From the NCBI GenBank assembly GCA_024330965.1, contig JANDJL010000010.1, positions 1-64,000 on the forward strand: 64,000 bases of DNA, in the 5' to 3' direction. A program made the position numbers and the translations under genes. Shown one piece after another: positions 1-8,660 of this stretch (positions are counted from its first letter, which is position 1; every line of letters begins with the position of its first letter). The notes beneath the pieces were generated by a model. The model ran no database searches, was not told the DNA's origin, and saw nothing but the letters and a program-made list of their open reading frames with translations. The stretch is from Nitrospira sp. (lineage in GTDB: Bacteria > Nitrospirota > Nitrospiria > Nitrospirales > Nitrospiraceae).

Positions 1-1
1 G

Positions 2-991
2 GCTCAGACACGGCAGGATCTCTTTTTAGCCGGCGCCGTTCAGTACTGGGATTGGCAGTTGGCGGTCAAACAAGCCGACGTTCAAAAACAAGCGCTGCGT
101 GTCGCAGAAGAACGGTTTGTTTTCATTGAGGGACAAGCAAAGGCTGGGCTGGTGTCGCCACTCGATGTCGTTGAGGCGGGCCAAGAGGTCCAACGACGAC
201 GAGAGGCCGCCATTGCTGCCCAACGGAAATTGGAGTACGAGCAGTACAAACTGTCTCTCTTTCTTTGGGAAAACGGTGAGCCGCTGACACCTCTTCCTGA
301 GTGGGCGCCTGAATTTGGAGGCGAGACACCTCTGCCGACCGAAGATGAAATCGTCGAAGCCAAAGTTGCGGCCAGGGAAGACCGTCCTGAAGTGCGCAAG
401 CTGGCAATTGATATTCAGATGAACAACATCGATCTCAAGCTGGCAAAGAACAAGTTGCTGCCTAAGCTGACGATTGAGGGGGAGCGGTCGGTGGGTGGTA
501 TCTACTGGATTGGAGGGTTCGGCTATCGGGTGGGAACCGTCCTCAGTATGCCGCTCTTTAATCGCGAGGCCCGCGGTAAAGTGGCCCATGCAGAGGCCGA
601 ACAGGAGCGGCTAACGTATGACCTGTGGAATGCTGAGCAAAAAGTCGGTCTCGACGTTGATAACTGGGTGTCCGCCATCGTGCGGGCCAGGGATCGCGTG
701 AGGGCCGCCACGGAAGCGTATCACTTGGCGCAGACTCTGTTGGCCGGTGAGCTGAAGCGATTTGAGATGGGTATTACCAGTCTTTTGTTCGTGAATCTGC
801 GAGAGCGAAACGCCGTTGAGGCTGCGTACGAGCTATATCAAGCGCAATATGATTACGATCTGGCACGGGGTGGCTATTTGTGGGCCAAGGGAGCCCTCTC
901 AAAACCCGTGCCCGACACCATTCTGGCGAAATACGGTGATCCTGCAACCGCGGCCGGTTTGTCAGGCCGAAAACAGCAGGGACGTGATTGA
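2..991 (+). CDS. TolC-family outer membrane efflux protein (5' truncated by window edge)
   Basis: This is the C-terminal part of an outer-membrane channel of the TolC/OEP type, which forms the exit duct of tripartite or type I export systems. The reading frame is open to the window edge and reads YWDWQLAVKQADVQKQAL, a typical TolC helical segment, so the TTG at 59 is not the real start. The product is rich in long amphipathic alpha-helices with the usual two-fold pattern (AEERFVFIEGQAKAGLVSPLDVVEA, then YHLAQTLLAGELKRFEMGITSLLFV). It is followed after about 60 bp by an ABC permease/ATPase and then an HlyD-type adaptor, which together make a complete type I-like exporter. The signal peptide and N-terminus lie outside the window. 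Confidence 0.85.
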   Translation, partial: AQTRQDLFLAGAVQYWDWQLAVKQADVQKQALRVAEERFVFIEGQAKAGLVSPLDVVEAGQEVQRRREAAIAAQRKLEYEQYKLSLFLWENGEPLTPLPEWAPEFGGETPLPTEDEIVEAKVAAREDRPEVRKLAIDIQMNNIDLKLAKNKLLPKLTIEGERSVGGIYWIGGFGYRVGTVLSMPLFNREARGKVAHAEAEQERLTYDLWNAEQKVGLDVDNWVSAIVRARDRVRAATEAYHLAQTLLAGELKRFEMGITSLLFVNLRERNAVEAAYELYQAQYDYDLARGGYLWAKGALSKPVPDTILAKYGDPATAAGLSGRKQQGRD

Positions 992-1053
992 CGAGTGCTA
1001 TACGCTGTAGTTGGGAAAGGCCGATCCCGCATTTTTAATAACAGGGGGTGTTC

Positions 1054-2730
1054 ATGAAAGAGCTTTACGGTTCAAACTATCCGAACTTGTTTCAAGCACT
1101 GATGAGACAGCTCTCTGTAGGGTCGCGTGTCGAGAAAAAATTGCTCACCGTCATCCTGGCCTATGCGCTGGCGATCGGACTGTTCTCCCTTATCGTCCCC
1201 TTAACGGTTCAAGAGCTCGTCAGTACCTTCTCCTATGCCGTTCAGCCCGTCATGATCTGGACGTTGACCGGGATCATGCTGGCCGTCTTGCTGTTCGTCG
1301 GCATGTTCAAGACATTTCATTTCTACGCGGTCGAGATTGTGCAACGGAGGATTTTCGCCAGGGTCGCGATTGCGATGGCCCAGCAACTTCCTCGATACCG
1401 ATTTCAAGGGTACAAACCGGATTTGGCGAATCGTTTCATTGAAATTGTCTTTATGCAACGTGCCCTTTCGACGCTCCTTATCGATTTAGTGAACGTGATG
1501 GTGGGGGGGGCGGTCGGGATGATCTTGCTCGTGGTCTATCACCCCTATTTCCTCGTGTACGACATGTTGCTGATGGTCGGCTTTGCCATCACCTTTTTTG
1601 TTCTGTCTCGCGGCGCGTTGCGGACGACGATGGACATGTCTGAGGCGAAGTATCGCGTCTTTGAATGGATGCAAGATATCTCCCGCAATGTCCTGCAGTT
1701 GAAAGCGACCGACAGTTCTCCATGGGTGATGCAAAAGACAGATCAGCTTATCAATCAGTACACCGAAACTCGAAAGGCGAGAATTCGGGTCTTGTTGCGC
1801 CAATATATCGGTTCCGTCTCCGGACAAGCAGTCGCGCAAGCCGGTGCATTGGCGCTCGCTGGATGGCTGATGGCGCAGGGACAAATGACGCTCGGTCAGT
1901 TAGTGGCAGCCGAAGTGGTGGTCGGCGCGTTGGTGCTGAATTTTGATTCGCTGATCAAAAATATGGGGCATGTGTATTATTTCTTTACGGCCGTCATGGA
2001 ACTGAGCGATTTCTTCTCGCTGCAACGTGATCCGCTCCCCACCGCATCGACGGTCGCGTTACCTGCACATCTGAACGAGGGGATTCGGGTGACCTGTAAA
2101 AGCGTGGGACTGGTCCATGACGGAACGCCCGTGTTTGATGGTTTCAACTTGGACGTCGCTCCAGGAGAAAAACTTGGTATCTATGCCCGCACCACTACAG
2201 CGAAAACGGCGTTGGCCAGGGTGTTGGGCGGGTTGGAGGCGCCCACCAGTGGCGTTGTCCAATATAATGGGGTGGATTTGCGGTACATCGATCCTACCGT
2301 TCTCAGTCAATGTCGGAGCGTTATGATAGATTCCCAGCTTTCTCTGTTGAAGGGAACCATCGAAGACAATATTGTGCTCGGACGGTCCTACGTTACGTAT
2401 GACGATATTATATGGGCCCTCCGTTTCACGGAACTCGAAGAAGATATTGATGTCCTTCCTCAAGGCATCAAGTCGGATATCTCGGAACTGGGCGAAGCCC
2501 TTTCCCCAGGTCATGCCGTCCAAATCCTTCTTGCCAGGGCTATTCTTGGTCGGCCTCAAGTCCTGATCTTCGACGGGCTCATTCACAGCCTTGAACCATC
2601 GTTGCGGGAGAGGATCCTGCGTCGGCTCTGTGCAAAAGAAGAACCTTGGTCGGTGATTTTTGTGTCCACTGATCCCAACTTGACGGATCATGCTGATCGC
2701 CGTGTGATGCTGCATCATGCCCATATGTAA
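1054..2730 (+). CDS. ABC transporter permease/ATP-binding protein with degenerate ATPase motifs
   Basis: Half-size exporter of about 558 residues. An N-terminal six-helix permease domain (roughly residues 25-320) is followed by an ABC nucleotide-binding domain (roughly 340-558). The fold order is that of type I secretion or MsbA-like exporters, but the catalytic motifs are degraded. The Walker A region reads YARTTTAKTALA, with the loop glycines lost and K-T retained. The signature reads LSPGHAVQ instead of LSGGQ. Walker B reads VLIFDGL, with Gly at the catalytic Glu position. The H-loop reads VSTDP, with no His. The ATG at 1054 has AGGGGG 6 bp upstream and is preferred over the GTG at 1048. 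It sits between a TolC-like and an HlyD-like gene. It is intact, so it is conserved as a protein even if ATP hydrolysis is lost. Confidence 0.85.
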   Translation: MKELYGSNYPNLFQALMRQLSVGSRVEKKLLTVILAYALAIGLFSLIVPLTVQELVSTFSYAVQPVMIWTLTGIMLAVLLFVGMFKTFHFYAVEIVQRRIFARVAIAMAQQLPRYRFQGYKPDLANRFIEIVFMQRALSTLLIDLVNVMVGGAVGMILLVVYHPYFLVYDMLLMVGFAITFFVLSRGALRTTMDMSEAKYRVFEWMQDISRNVLQLKATDSSPWVMQKTDQLINQYTETRKARIRVLLRQYIGSVSGQAVAQAGALALAGWLMAQGQMTLGQLVAAEVVVGALVLNFDSLIKNMGHVYYFFTAVMELSDFFSLQRDPLPTASTVALPAHLNEGIRVTCKSVGLVHDGTPVFDGFNLDVAPGEKLGIYARTTTAKTALARVLGGLEAPTSGVVQYNGVDLRYIDPTVLSQCRSVMIDSQLSLLKGTIEDNIVLGRSYVTYDDIIWALRFTELEEDIDVLPQGIKSDISELGEALSPGHAVQILLARAILGRPQVLIFDGLIHSLEPSLRERILRRLCAKEEPWSVIFVSTDPNLTDHADRRVMLHHAHM

Positions 2731-2769
2731 CTGACGGTTGTCATGTAATAGCGAATTAAGGGAGGCTCC

Positions 2770-4215
2770 ATGGCTCGCCAACAAGGTAACTCAGAAGAAA
2801 GGGCGCTCGTGGTATCACAACCGGGGCCGGGGATTGCGGCCGCGGACATCGACATGATGGGTAGCGTGGCCAATCTGTCATCATGGCAGGCTGTGAAAGT
2901 GCCCAGAAGTTTGCTCGGCTCCTCACGGGTGACATTGACCATTCTTCTCCTCATACTGATTATCGTCGAGTTTGTCCCTTGGACCCAGACGATCAGCGCC
3001 CAAGGGAGGGTTTCGGCCTACACTCCGTACGAACGCCCGCAAAACATCGAATCCCGTATCACCGGCCGACTGAAGGCATGGCATGTGTATGAAGGCATGC
3101 CGGTGAAAAAAGGCGATCTGATCGCTGAGCTTGAAGACTATGATCCGAATTTCATGGCGCCCGAGATCATTGCCCTTCTGGAGCAACGCAAGCTCGCGTT
3201 ACAGCAAAAGCGAGAGGCGGCGTTGGCCAGGGCTGATCAGTTGAACAAGCGTATCGGACAAATGAGAAATTTGGTTAAGGCTGCGGTTCCATCAGCCGAC
3301 GCAAGGGTGGTCGAGGCGGAGAATCGGGTCCGTGAGGCGCAACAAAAGCTCGAGGCCGCCAAGATCGACCTGACCACGGCGCTGCTCAACGTTGATCGAC
3401 ATCGGCAGCTCGTGAAGGACGGATTGGTTTCCCAACGGGAACTTGAGTTGGCGATTCAGGCTGAAGTCGCATCAAAAGCCGCTCTGCAAGCGGCTGAGGC
3501 GAATCTGAAGGCGGCTGAACGAGCCAGAGAGGCCCTGGCCTTCGGTCGGGACCAGATTACCGCCGATGTATGGCAACAACTGATCGATGCAGAAGCGGCT
3601 CGCGACCAGGCGGTTGCCGATGCCGCAAAGGCTGCGGATGAGCTGGCGGACGTCACGGTTCGCCTGCAAAACACTCAACAGCGTATTGAAGCGGCCAAAA
3701 TCTATGCAACGATGGACGGAACCGTGGTCCGGCAGGCAAGAATCGGTATCATGGAAACCGTTAAGCAAGGTGAGACACTCGTAACCCTGTCTCCCAAGGC
3801 AGAGGATGTCGCAATAGAAATGGTGTCCGAAGGGCTTGATGCACCGCTCTTGACACCGGGACGAAAGGTGAAAATTCTCTTCTTTGGAGTTCCAGCCATT
3901 CCATTGCCGGCCTGGCCTTCATTGATGGCAGGCACTCGGACTGGCGTCATTAGAGTCGTCGATCAAATCGATGACGGCAAAGGCAATTTTCGATTCTGGG
4001 TGGTGCCGGATCCAGAAGATCCTCAACCATGGCCAGACCAGTCACGGGTTCGGCAAGGGACGAAGGTGTTGGGTTGGGTGATTCTGAATCGTGTTCCACT
4101 GTGGTATGAATTGTGGCGGCGATTTAACTTCTTCCCGCCTGATTATACCGAGCGCGAACCAAGCATTTTTGAGATGTTCATGCCAAGGACGGCGGGGCAG
4201 GGAGCAAAGCTGTAA
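2770..4215 (+). CDS. HlyD-family periplasmic adaptor (membrane fusion protein)
   Basis: Membrane fusion protein of 481 residues that would bridge the inner-membrane ABC protein to the TolC-like channel. Features in order: a cytoplasmic N-terminus, one transmembrane helix near residues 55-75 (LTILLLILIIVEFVPW), a first lipoyl/barrel-sandwich half (ITGRLKAWHVYEGMPVKKGD), a long coiled-coil hairpin of about 180 residues rich in Ala/Glu/Lys, the second lipoyl half (YATMDGTVVRQ) and a beta-barrel domain. The start has AGGGAGG 5 bp upstream. It is the third gene of the exporter set, 39 bp after the ABC gene. The C-terminal extension (LWYELWRRFNFFPPDYTE) is longer than in simple HlyD proteins. No substrate gene is recognised nearby. 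Confidence 0.88.
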   Translation: MARQQGNSEERALVVSQPGPGIAAADIDMMGSVANLSSWQAVKVPRSLLGSSRVTLTILLLILIIVEFVPWTQTISAQGRVSAYTPYERPQNIESRITGRLKAWHVYEGMPVKKGDLIAELEDYDPNFMAPEIIALLEQRKLALQQKREAALARADQLNKRIGQMRNLVKAAVPSADARVVEAENRVREAQQKLEAAKIDLTTALLNVDRHRQLVKDGLVSQRELELAIQAEVASKAALQAAEANLKAAERAREALAFGRDQITADVWQQLIDAEAARDQAVADAAKAADELADVTVRLQNTQQRIEAAKIYATMDGTVVRQARIGIMETVKQGETLVTLSPKAEDVAIEMVSEGLDAPLLTPGRKVKILFFGVPAIPLPAWPSLMAGTRTGVIRVVDQIDDGKGNFRFWVVPDPEDPQPWPDQSRVRQGTKVLGWVILNRVPLWYELWRRFNFFPPDYTEREPSIFEMFMPRTAGQGAKL

Positions 4216-4233
4216 TTCTTGAGAGCCTGTGCT

Positions 4234-4266
4234 GCCGAGGAGGGATTTACATGTTCCCTCCTCGGC
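4234..4266 (+). terminator. Perfect 12-bp stem-loop after the exporter operon
   Basis: GCCGAGGAGGGA and its exact complement are separated by a 9-nt loop, 18 bp after the stop of the HlyD-like gene. There is no clear T-run afterwards, so it may be a processing or stabilising hairpin rather than a classical intrinsic terminator. Confidence 0.6.
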
Positions 4267-5185
4267 CCTCCGCCTGTCGAGCTGGACAGATCAGGAAGCT
4301 GTGGGTGATGGATAAAGGAAGAAAGGGTGGTCTGAGCGGTCTCTTTTTAGAAGGTTCTCACCGTAGGTAACCAGCAGTTGATCTGTCCGTAGACGCTCAC
4401 CTCCTGTTGTCGGTGTTTTGGCTAACGCTAGCTCGATCGGTTCCAACGAAGGGCATCTGATATATTTCCTCATTGGATGGCTGGATCCTGCGTTGGGGTA
4501 CTTTGAATCTTGGTATTGGCGCCTGGATGATAGTCGCTACGATCCCCCTGTTTCATGATCTCGTACCCTGCCGGCCTCATGAGCGGCCGAAAGAGGCTTG
4601 CCATTGGGGCTAGCTGACCTTGCCATTACATCAGTGACGACGATGCAAGATCCTCGGCTGCTTTGGCAGTGGCTGACGAATCAGTAATCGCGATCCTCGT
4701 GTGTCTGGTCTTCGGAAGGGCCTACGTACGCCTATCTTGCCTCTAGCTTGATCGACCTCACTGCATCACGGCCTCAGACTGTGTGTCCAATTGGTGGACG
4801 ACGGCGACGAGGCATCTGCCTCTGACGTTCCACTTTGATGCAGATAGACGGGCTCATTTGCCAAACCGTCAGGTCGGCGGAGGATTTCCGGGTCGCAGCA
4901 AGAACCGCTTCACCAGAACGGCAGGAAAAAGGTCTTCCATCCAATGGACGTCTATGGTCGCAAGCGCCTTGACGCTTTGTGATGGATCACTGCTCCTGAT
5001 GGTAAGCGGGCAGTGGTGGAAGTATGGGGAGCACCGTGAACTCGAGCGCTTGCACCTTTCCTTGGCAATCCGCTAAGGTTGTCCTCCTAAAACCGACGGT
5101 GTTCACTCTGGAGACCAACGGTAAGGTCTCTAATTCGACATTCGTCTCAATCTACGGTCAACCTACACACGATGGAAACTAAATA
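4267..5185. other. Long intergenic region with no recognised gene
   Basis: About 0.9 kb between the exporter operon and purE. The only sizeable open frames are a 97-codon plus-strand frame (4783-5076) and a 60-codon minus-strand frame (4291-4473). Neither has a clear ribosome binding site, a domain or a family resemblance I can name. No tRNA, purine riboswitch or IS ends were seen. It may be decayed coding sequence. Confidence 0.5.
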
Positions 5186-5758
5186 ATGGGGAGAAAACAG
5201 GGAGGATCCAACGTCCGTCGAATAAGTGCTCCTGATAAAGATCATCACGTGATGGTTGGGGTGCTGGGGGGAAGCAAATCCGACTTTCCAATTCTGGAGA
5301 AATCCGGTGCGATTTTGACCGAGCTGCACATCCCTTATGAGTTGCTGGTTGTCTCGGCTCATCGCACTCCGGATCGATTATTCGAATACGCTGTCTCAGC
5401 AGCCGAGCGCGGTATCGAGGTGATTATTGCCGGTGCCGGAGGGGCGGCGCATCTTCCGGGGATGCTCGCTGCCAAAACTCATCTTCCCGTCATTGGGGTC
5501 CCTATTCCAACCGAGCATCTCCGCGGCCTTGATTCCTTGTTGTCCATTGTTCAAATGCCGAAAGGGATTCCGGTCGCGACGGTGGCGATTGGAGGGGGTG
5601 AAAACGCGGGATTGCTCGCGGCACAAATTCTTGCCGGACGATACCCCGACATCGCCGACCGTGTAAAGCGGTATCGGCATCGGCAAACTGAGGCGGTGCT
5701 GAATTCTCCGGAGGCCGGTGGAGCCAAGGGATCCTCTTCCGTAACGCACCGTGAATGA
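5186..5758 (+). CDS. purE: N5-carboxyaminoimidazole ribonucleotide mutase PurE
   Basis: Catalyses conversion of N5-CAIR to CAIR in de novo purine synthesis. PurE motifs are clear: VLGGSKSDFPIL at the N-terminus (phosphate binding), SAHRTPDR (contains the catalytic His), and AGGAAHLPGM followed by LDSLLSIVQMPKGIPVATV. At 190 residues it is slightly longer than the usual 160-170, with a basic N-terminal extension of about 20 residues and a C-terminal tail. An internal ATG at 5252 begins exactly at the conserved core, so the annotated start is uncertain. It overlaps the purK start region, which suggests translational coupling. Confidence 0.96.
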   Translation: MGRKQGGSNVRRISAPDKDHHVMVGVLGGSKSDFPILEKSGAILTELHIPYELLVVSAHRTPDRLFEYAVSAAERGIEVIIAGAGGAAHLPGMLAAKTHLPVIGVPIPTEHLRGLDSLLSIVQMPKGIPVATVAIGGGENAGLLAAQILAGRYPDIADRVKRYRHRQTEAVLNSPEAGGAKGSSSVTHRE

Positions 5759-5768
5759 TTGTTCCGGC

Positions 5769-6962
5769 ATGACGCAGATGATTCTCGAACCCGGATCGGT
5801 TCTCGGCGTGTTAGGAGGCGGGCAGTTGGGAGCGATGTTCGCCGGAGCGGCGCGACGAATGGGCTATCGCGTCGCCGTGTGGGATCCCGATCCCGACGCA
5901 CCGGCTCATGTTGTCGCGGATCGATCGTTCGTTTCCTCGTTCTTTGATGCTCAGAGCTTCGAGGCCTTTTCCCGGTTTGTCCACGCGATCACGTTCGAGT
6001 GGGAAAATGTCCCCGCCGAACTGTGTGAACGGTTTGAGCAATGCCATCCAGTCAGACCATCGTCGGCAGTCCTTCGCACCATTCAGGATCGAATTGCGCA
6101 AAAACAGTTTCTGGTGGCCAGCGCACTGCCGGTTCCGGCTTTTGTCCCCCTGGATTCACCGACGCAATTGGCCGAAGCTGTGAAACAGGTCGGTCTTCCG
6201 GCCGTGTGCAAAACCGTCAGGTCCGGCTATGATGGAAAAGGGCAGTGGATTATCCGCCAGCCCGCTGAGGTCGAGATGGTTGTTCATGCACTCCAACAAA
6301 TGGAATCCTCTTGCTCCAAGTGGATTCTCGAACAGTTGGTGCCATTTGAGCGAGAAGTATCGGCCCTCGTTGTTCGAGGGCACGACGGCGAATGTCGCAC
6401 ATATCCGGCGGTGTACAATCTGCATGAAGGTGGAATCCTGCGTCTGACGTGCGTCCCCTCATCACTTCCGCCTGAGACCGAACAGACCGTGGCATCTCTT
6501 GCTCGGCAAGCGGTTGAGGAGTTGAACGGGATCGGCGTCTTCTGTGTTGAATTCTTTGAAACGTCCAAAGGGTTTCTTATTAACGAAATCGCTCCGCGCC
6601 CCCATAACTCAGGTCACTACACCATGGATGCCTGTACCGTTTCGCAGTTTGAACAGCAGGTTCGTGTTCTCTGCGGGATGCCATTGGGTGAAATCCGCTT
6701 GCTCAGTCCGGCTGCAATGGTCAACCTGCTTGGGGCCGAGGCGCAAGCCGTGACAACCGGACAGCAGTACCGGGAGCTGACCTCTGTCCCGGGAGCGGTG
6801 CTGCATCTGTATGGGAAACGGGTCGTGCGTCCAGGGAGAAAGATGGGACACGTCACGTTTCTTGCTGAGCGCGCTGAAGAAACCGTCGAGCGAGCCACTC
6901 GGCTCATACGCCTCCTACAACCGTCGGAAGAGCGGTTCCTTCATCGATCCCATCTGTCGTAG
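5769..6962 (+). CDS. purK: N5-carboxyaminoimidazole ribonucleotide synthase PurK
   Basis: ATP-grasp enzyme that carboxylates AIR to N5-CAIR using bicarbonate and ATP, feeding PurE. It begins with the PurK signature VLGGGQLGAMFAGAARRMGY, followed by the ATP-grasp core (VCKTVRSGYDGKGQW, ILEQLVPFEREVSALVV, FCVEFFETSKGFLINEIAPRPHNSGHYT). A GTG at 5751 overlapping purE and ATGs at 5769 and 5778 are all in frame; 5769 is chosen because it leaves a normal short N-terminus. Length, about 397 residues, is normal. The last 22 bp overlap the convergent rhomboid gene. Confidence 0.96.
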   Translation: MTQMILEPGSVLGVLGGGQLGAMFAGAARRMGYRVAVWDPDPDAPAHVVADRSFVSSFFDAQSFEAFSRFVHAITFEWENVPAELCERFEQCHPVRPSSAVLRTIQDRIAQKQFLVASALPVPAFVPLDSPTQLAEAVKQVGLPAVCKTVRSGYDGKGQWIIRQPAEVEMVVHALQQMESSCSKWILEQLVPFEREVSALVVRGHDGECRTYPAVYNLHEGGILRLTCVPSSLPPETEQTVASLARQAVEELNGIGVFCVEFFETSKGFLINEIAPRPHNSGHYTMDACTVSQFEQQVRVLCGMPLGEIRLLSPAAMVNLLGAEAQAVTTGQQYRELTSVPGAVLHLYGKRVVRPGRKMGHVTFLAERAEETVERATRLIRLLQPSEERFLHRSHLS

Positions 6963-7651
6963 GGGCGGCTTGGCGAAAAGAACGGGACCTCGGGCCGTTT
7001 AAAAAATCCGATCAGCGCCATGCCCGCGACGAATCCGCCGATGTGGGCAAAAAAAGCCACGCCGCCGCCGGATGCTCCGACGCTCATGCCGCCGCTCACC
7101 AATTGGGTGACAAACCACATGCCTAATACAACACCAGCCGGGACTCGAGCGATGCCCAGCCCCATCATCCAGACCAGCACGTGGGCGCGAGGGTACAACA
7201 GCAGATAGGCCCCCAGTACGGCAGAAATGGCTCCGCTTGCCCCCACCATGGGAATCGTCGAGGAAGGATCGACGAGGGCGTGGCTAAGCGCCGCGAGAAT
7301 GCCGGACAATACGTAGAAGACAATGTACCGAATGTGCCCCATGGCATCCTCGATGTTGTTTCCGAAGATCCAGAGGTACAGCATGTTGCCTAACAGATGC
7401 ATCCAGCCGCCGTGGAGAAACATGCTGGTGACCAATGTCAAACTTGCCGGCACGGCCACTGGAAAGTCCTCTGGGAACGTGGCGTTCCCGAAAATCACGG
7501 CGGGGATCGCACCATATTGAAATACAAAAAGTTCCCCCGCTCGGCCCGGTAGCGATTCCTGATAAAGAAAAATCACAACGCACGTGATGATCAACAAAAC
7601 GGTGATGAAAGGAGTGCGCTCGGTGGGATTGTCGTCATGAAGAGGGATCAC
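6941..7651 (-). CDS. Rhomboid family intramembrane serine protease
   Basis: Membrane protein of 236 residues with the rhomboid layout: N-terminus MIPLHDDNPTERTPF, a first helix, the luminal WMHLLGNMLYLWIFG segment, the catalytic Ser motif GASGAISAVLGAY and the catalytic His in FFAHIGGFVAG. Rhomboids cut transmembrane substrates within the bilayer; the substrate here is unknown. The start is GTG with GAGGAGGGG just upstream. It lies 12 bp downstream of the DHH phosphoesterase gene on the same strand and is probably co-transcribed with it. Its 3' end overlaps purK. Confidence 0.93.
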   Translation of the reverse strand: MIPLHDDNPTERTPFITVLLIITCVVIFLYQESLPGRAGELFVFQYGAIPAVIFGNATFPEDFPVAVPASLTLVTSMFLHGGWMHLLGNMLYLWIFGNNIEDAMGHIRYIVFYVLSGILAALSHALVDPSSTIPMVGASGAISAVLGAYLLLYPRAHVLVWMMGLGIARVPAGVVLGMWFVTQLVSGGMSVGASGGGVAFFAHIGGFVAGMALIGFFKRPEVPFFSPSRPYDRWDR

Positions 7652-7662
7652 GGCGCCCCTCC

Positions 7663-8532
7663 TCAGCGAGAGTGGGATCGAGTCGCGACGATGCGTGGGA
7701 GCAGCGGATTGGGAGGAAGGGTTCCATCAGGTTCGAGCGGGATGGAAAAACCTGCAGCATGGGTATGCCCGCCTCCTCCGAAGGCCGCGGCGATCGCTCC
7801 AACATCCCGTCCGTCAGCACGGGAGCGCAAGCTGAAATAGCGCCGGCCGTCACGGTCGTGCCAGATGAGACAAAACGGATGATGAGAAGAAAGCCGCTCA
7901 CCGATTTGGCTCGTCAAAATTGCACTTTGGACAGCGGGCACAATGTCTCCTTGGAACTCCATCATCACGACGTGGGCTGTCAATTTGTTGACCAATTCCT
8001 GTTCGTAGCGAAGAATCGCACGACCCTCTTGTTCGAGAGTTGACCGGGAAAAATGGTCCCATGTCTGAAAATCGAACGGATATGATGCAATTGCCGCGTT
8101 GATTTCCCGGCTTGCCGGTAACGCCCATCGCCATAAATCTTTATCTTCGATATACCGAAGCAGCCATGGCGGAGACGTGCCATGGGCCCATTCCCAGGCC
8201 AACACGGCGCCGGACTTCGTCTGATCAAAATACGCGTACGAGCGCCCCTCCAAGGCCTTTTCCGCCGTAATATGGTGATCCAGAATGAGCAATTCCTTCG
8301 TTTCGTTCGCCATCGTGTCCAGAACTGAGGGCGCGTAACTGAAATCGACGATGACGACCCGACGATCTCTGAGATCAGGCGGAGGAACGCCGTGCTTGAC
8401 CGCGAGAAAGCGGGCGCCTGGGTATTTCTTCCAAATCGCCCAGGCCGCTCCGAATCCATCCGAGCAATCGGCATGGTACAGAACCACGTCCGGCGGGTTT
8501 CCGAACTTTAGGATATGGGGCGAATCAGCCAT
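7663..8532 (-). CDS. DHH/DHHA1 family phosphoesterase
   Basis: About 289 residues. The N-terminal DHH domain has VLYHADCSDGFGAAWAIW (first metal-binding block), VVIVDFSYAP and the family motif LILDHHITAEKAL. The C-terminal DHHA1 block is GGGGHTHAAGFSI. Relatives hydrolyse nanoRNA, cyclic dinucleotides or short polyphosphates, and sequence alone does not choose between these. The ATG at 8532 is preferred over an in-frame TTG two codons upstream; no strong ribosome binding site is visible. It is likely the first gene of a two-gene unit with the rhomboid protease. Confidence 0.85.
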   Translation of the reverse strand: MADSPHILKFGNPPDVVLYHADCSDGFGAAWAIWKKYPGARFLAVKHGVPPPDLRDRRVVIVDFSYAPSVLDTMANETKELLILDHHITAEKALEGRSYAYFDQTKSGAVLAWEWAHGTSPPWLLRYIEDKDLWRWALPASREINAAIASYPFDFQTWDHFSRSTLEQEGRAILRYEQELVNKLTAHVVMMEFQGDIVPAVQSAILTSQIGERLSSHHPFCLIWHDRDGRRYFSLRSRADGRDVGAIAAAFGGGGHTHAAGFSIPLEPDGTLPPNPLLPRIVATRSHSR

Positions 8533-8660
8533 AAGCAATCACCACAAAAGAATAACATGGGTTGTTGGCAAACGAAAAGATCGGTCAGGAGGCTGATGGG
8601 AGGATGAAAGGAAACGTCTACTGCGTTCCGAGAACACTCGCCAAACCCTTGAAGGGGTGC

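Noticed and set aside
5100..5185. Purine riboswitch before purE
   Set aside because: No conserved purine-riboswitch core or three-way junction could be recognised.
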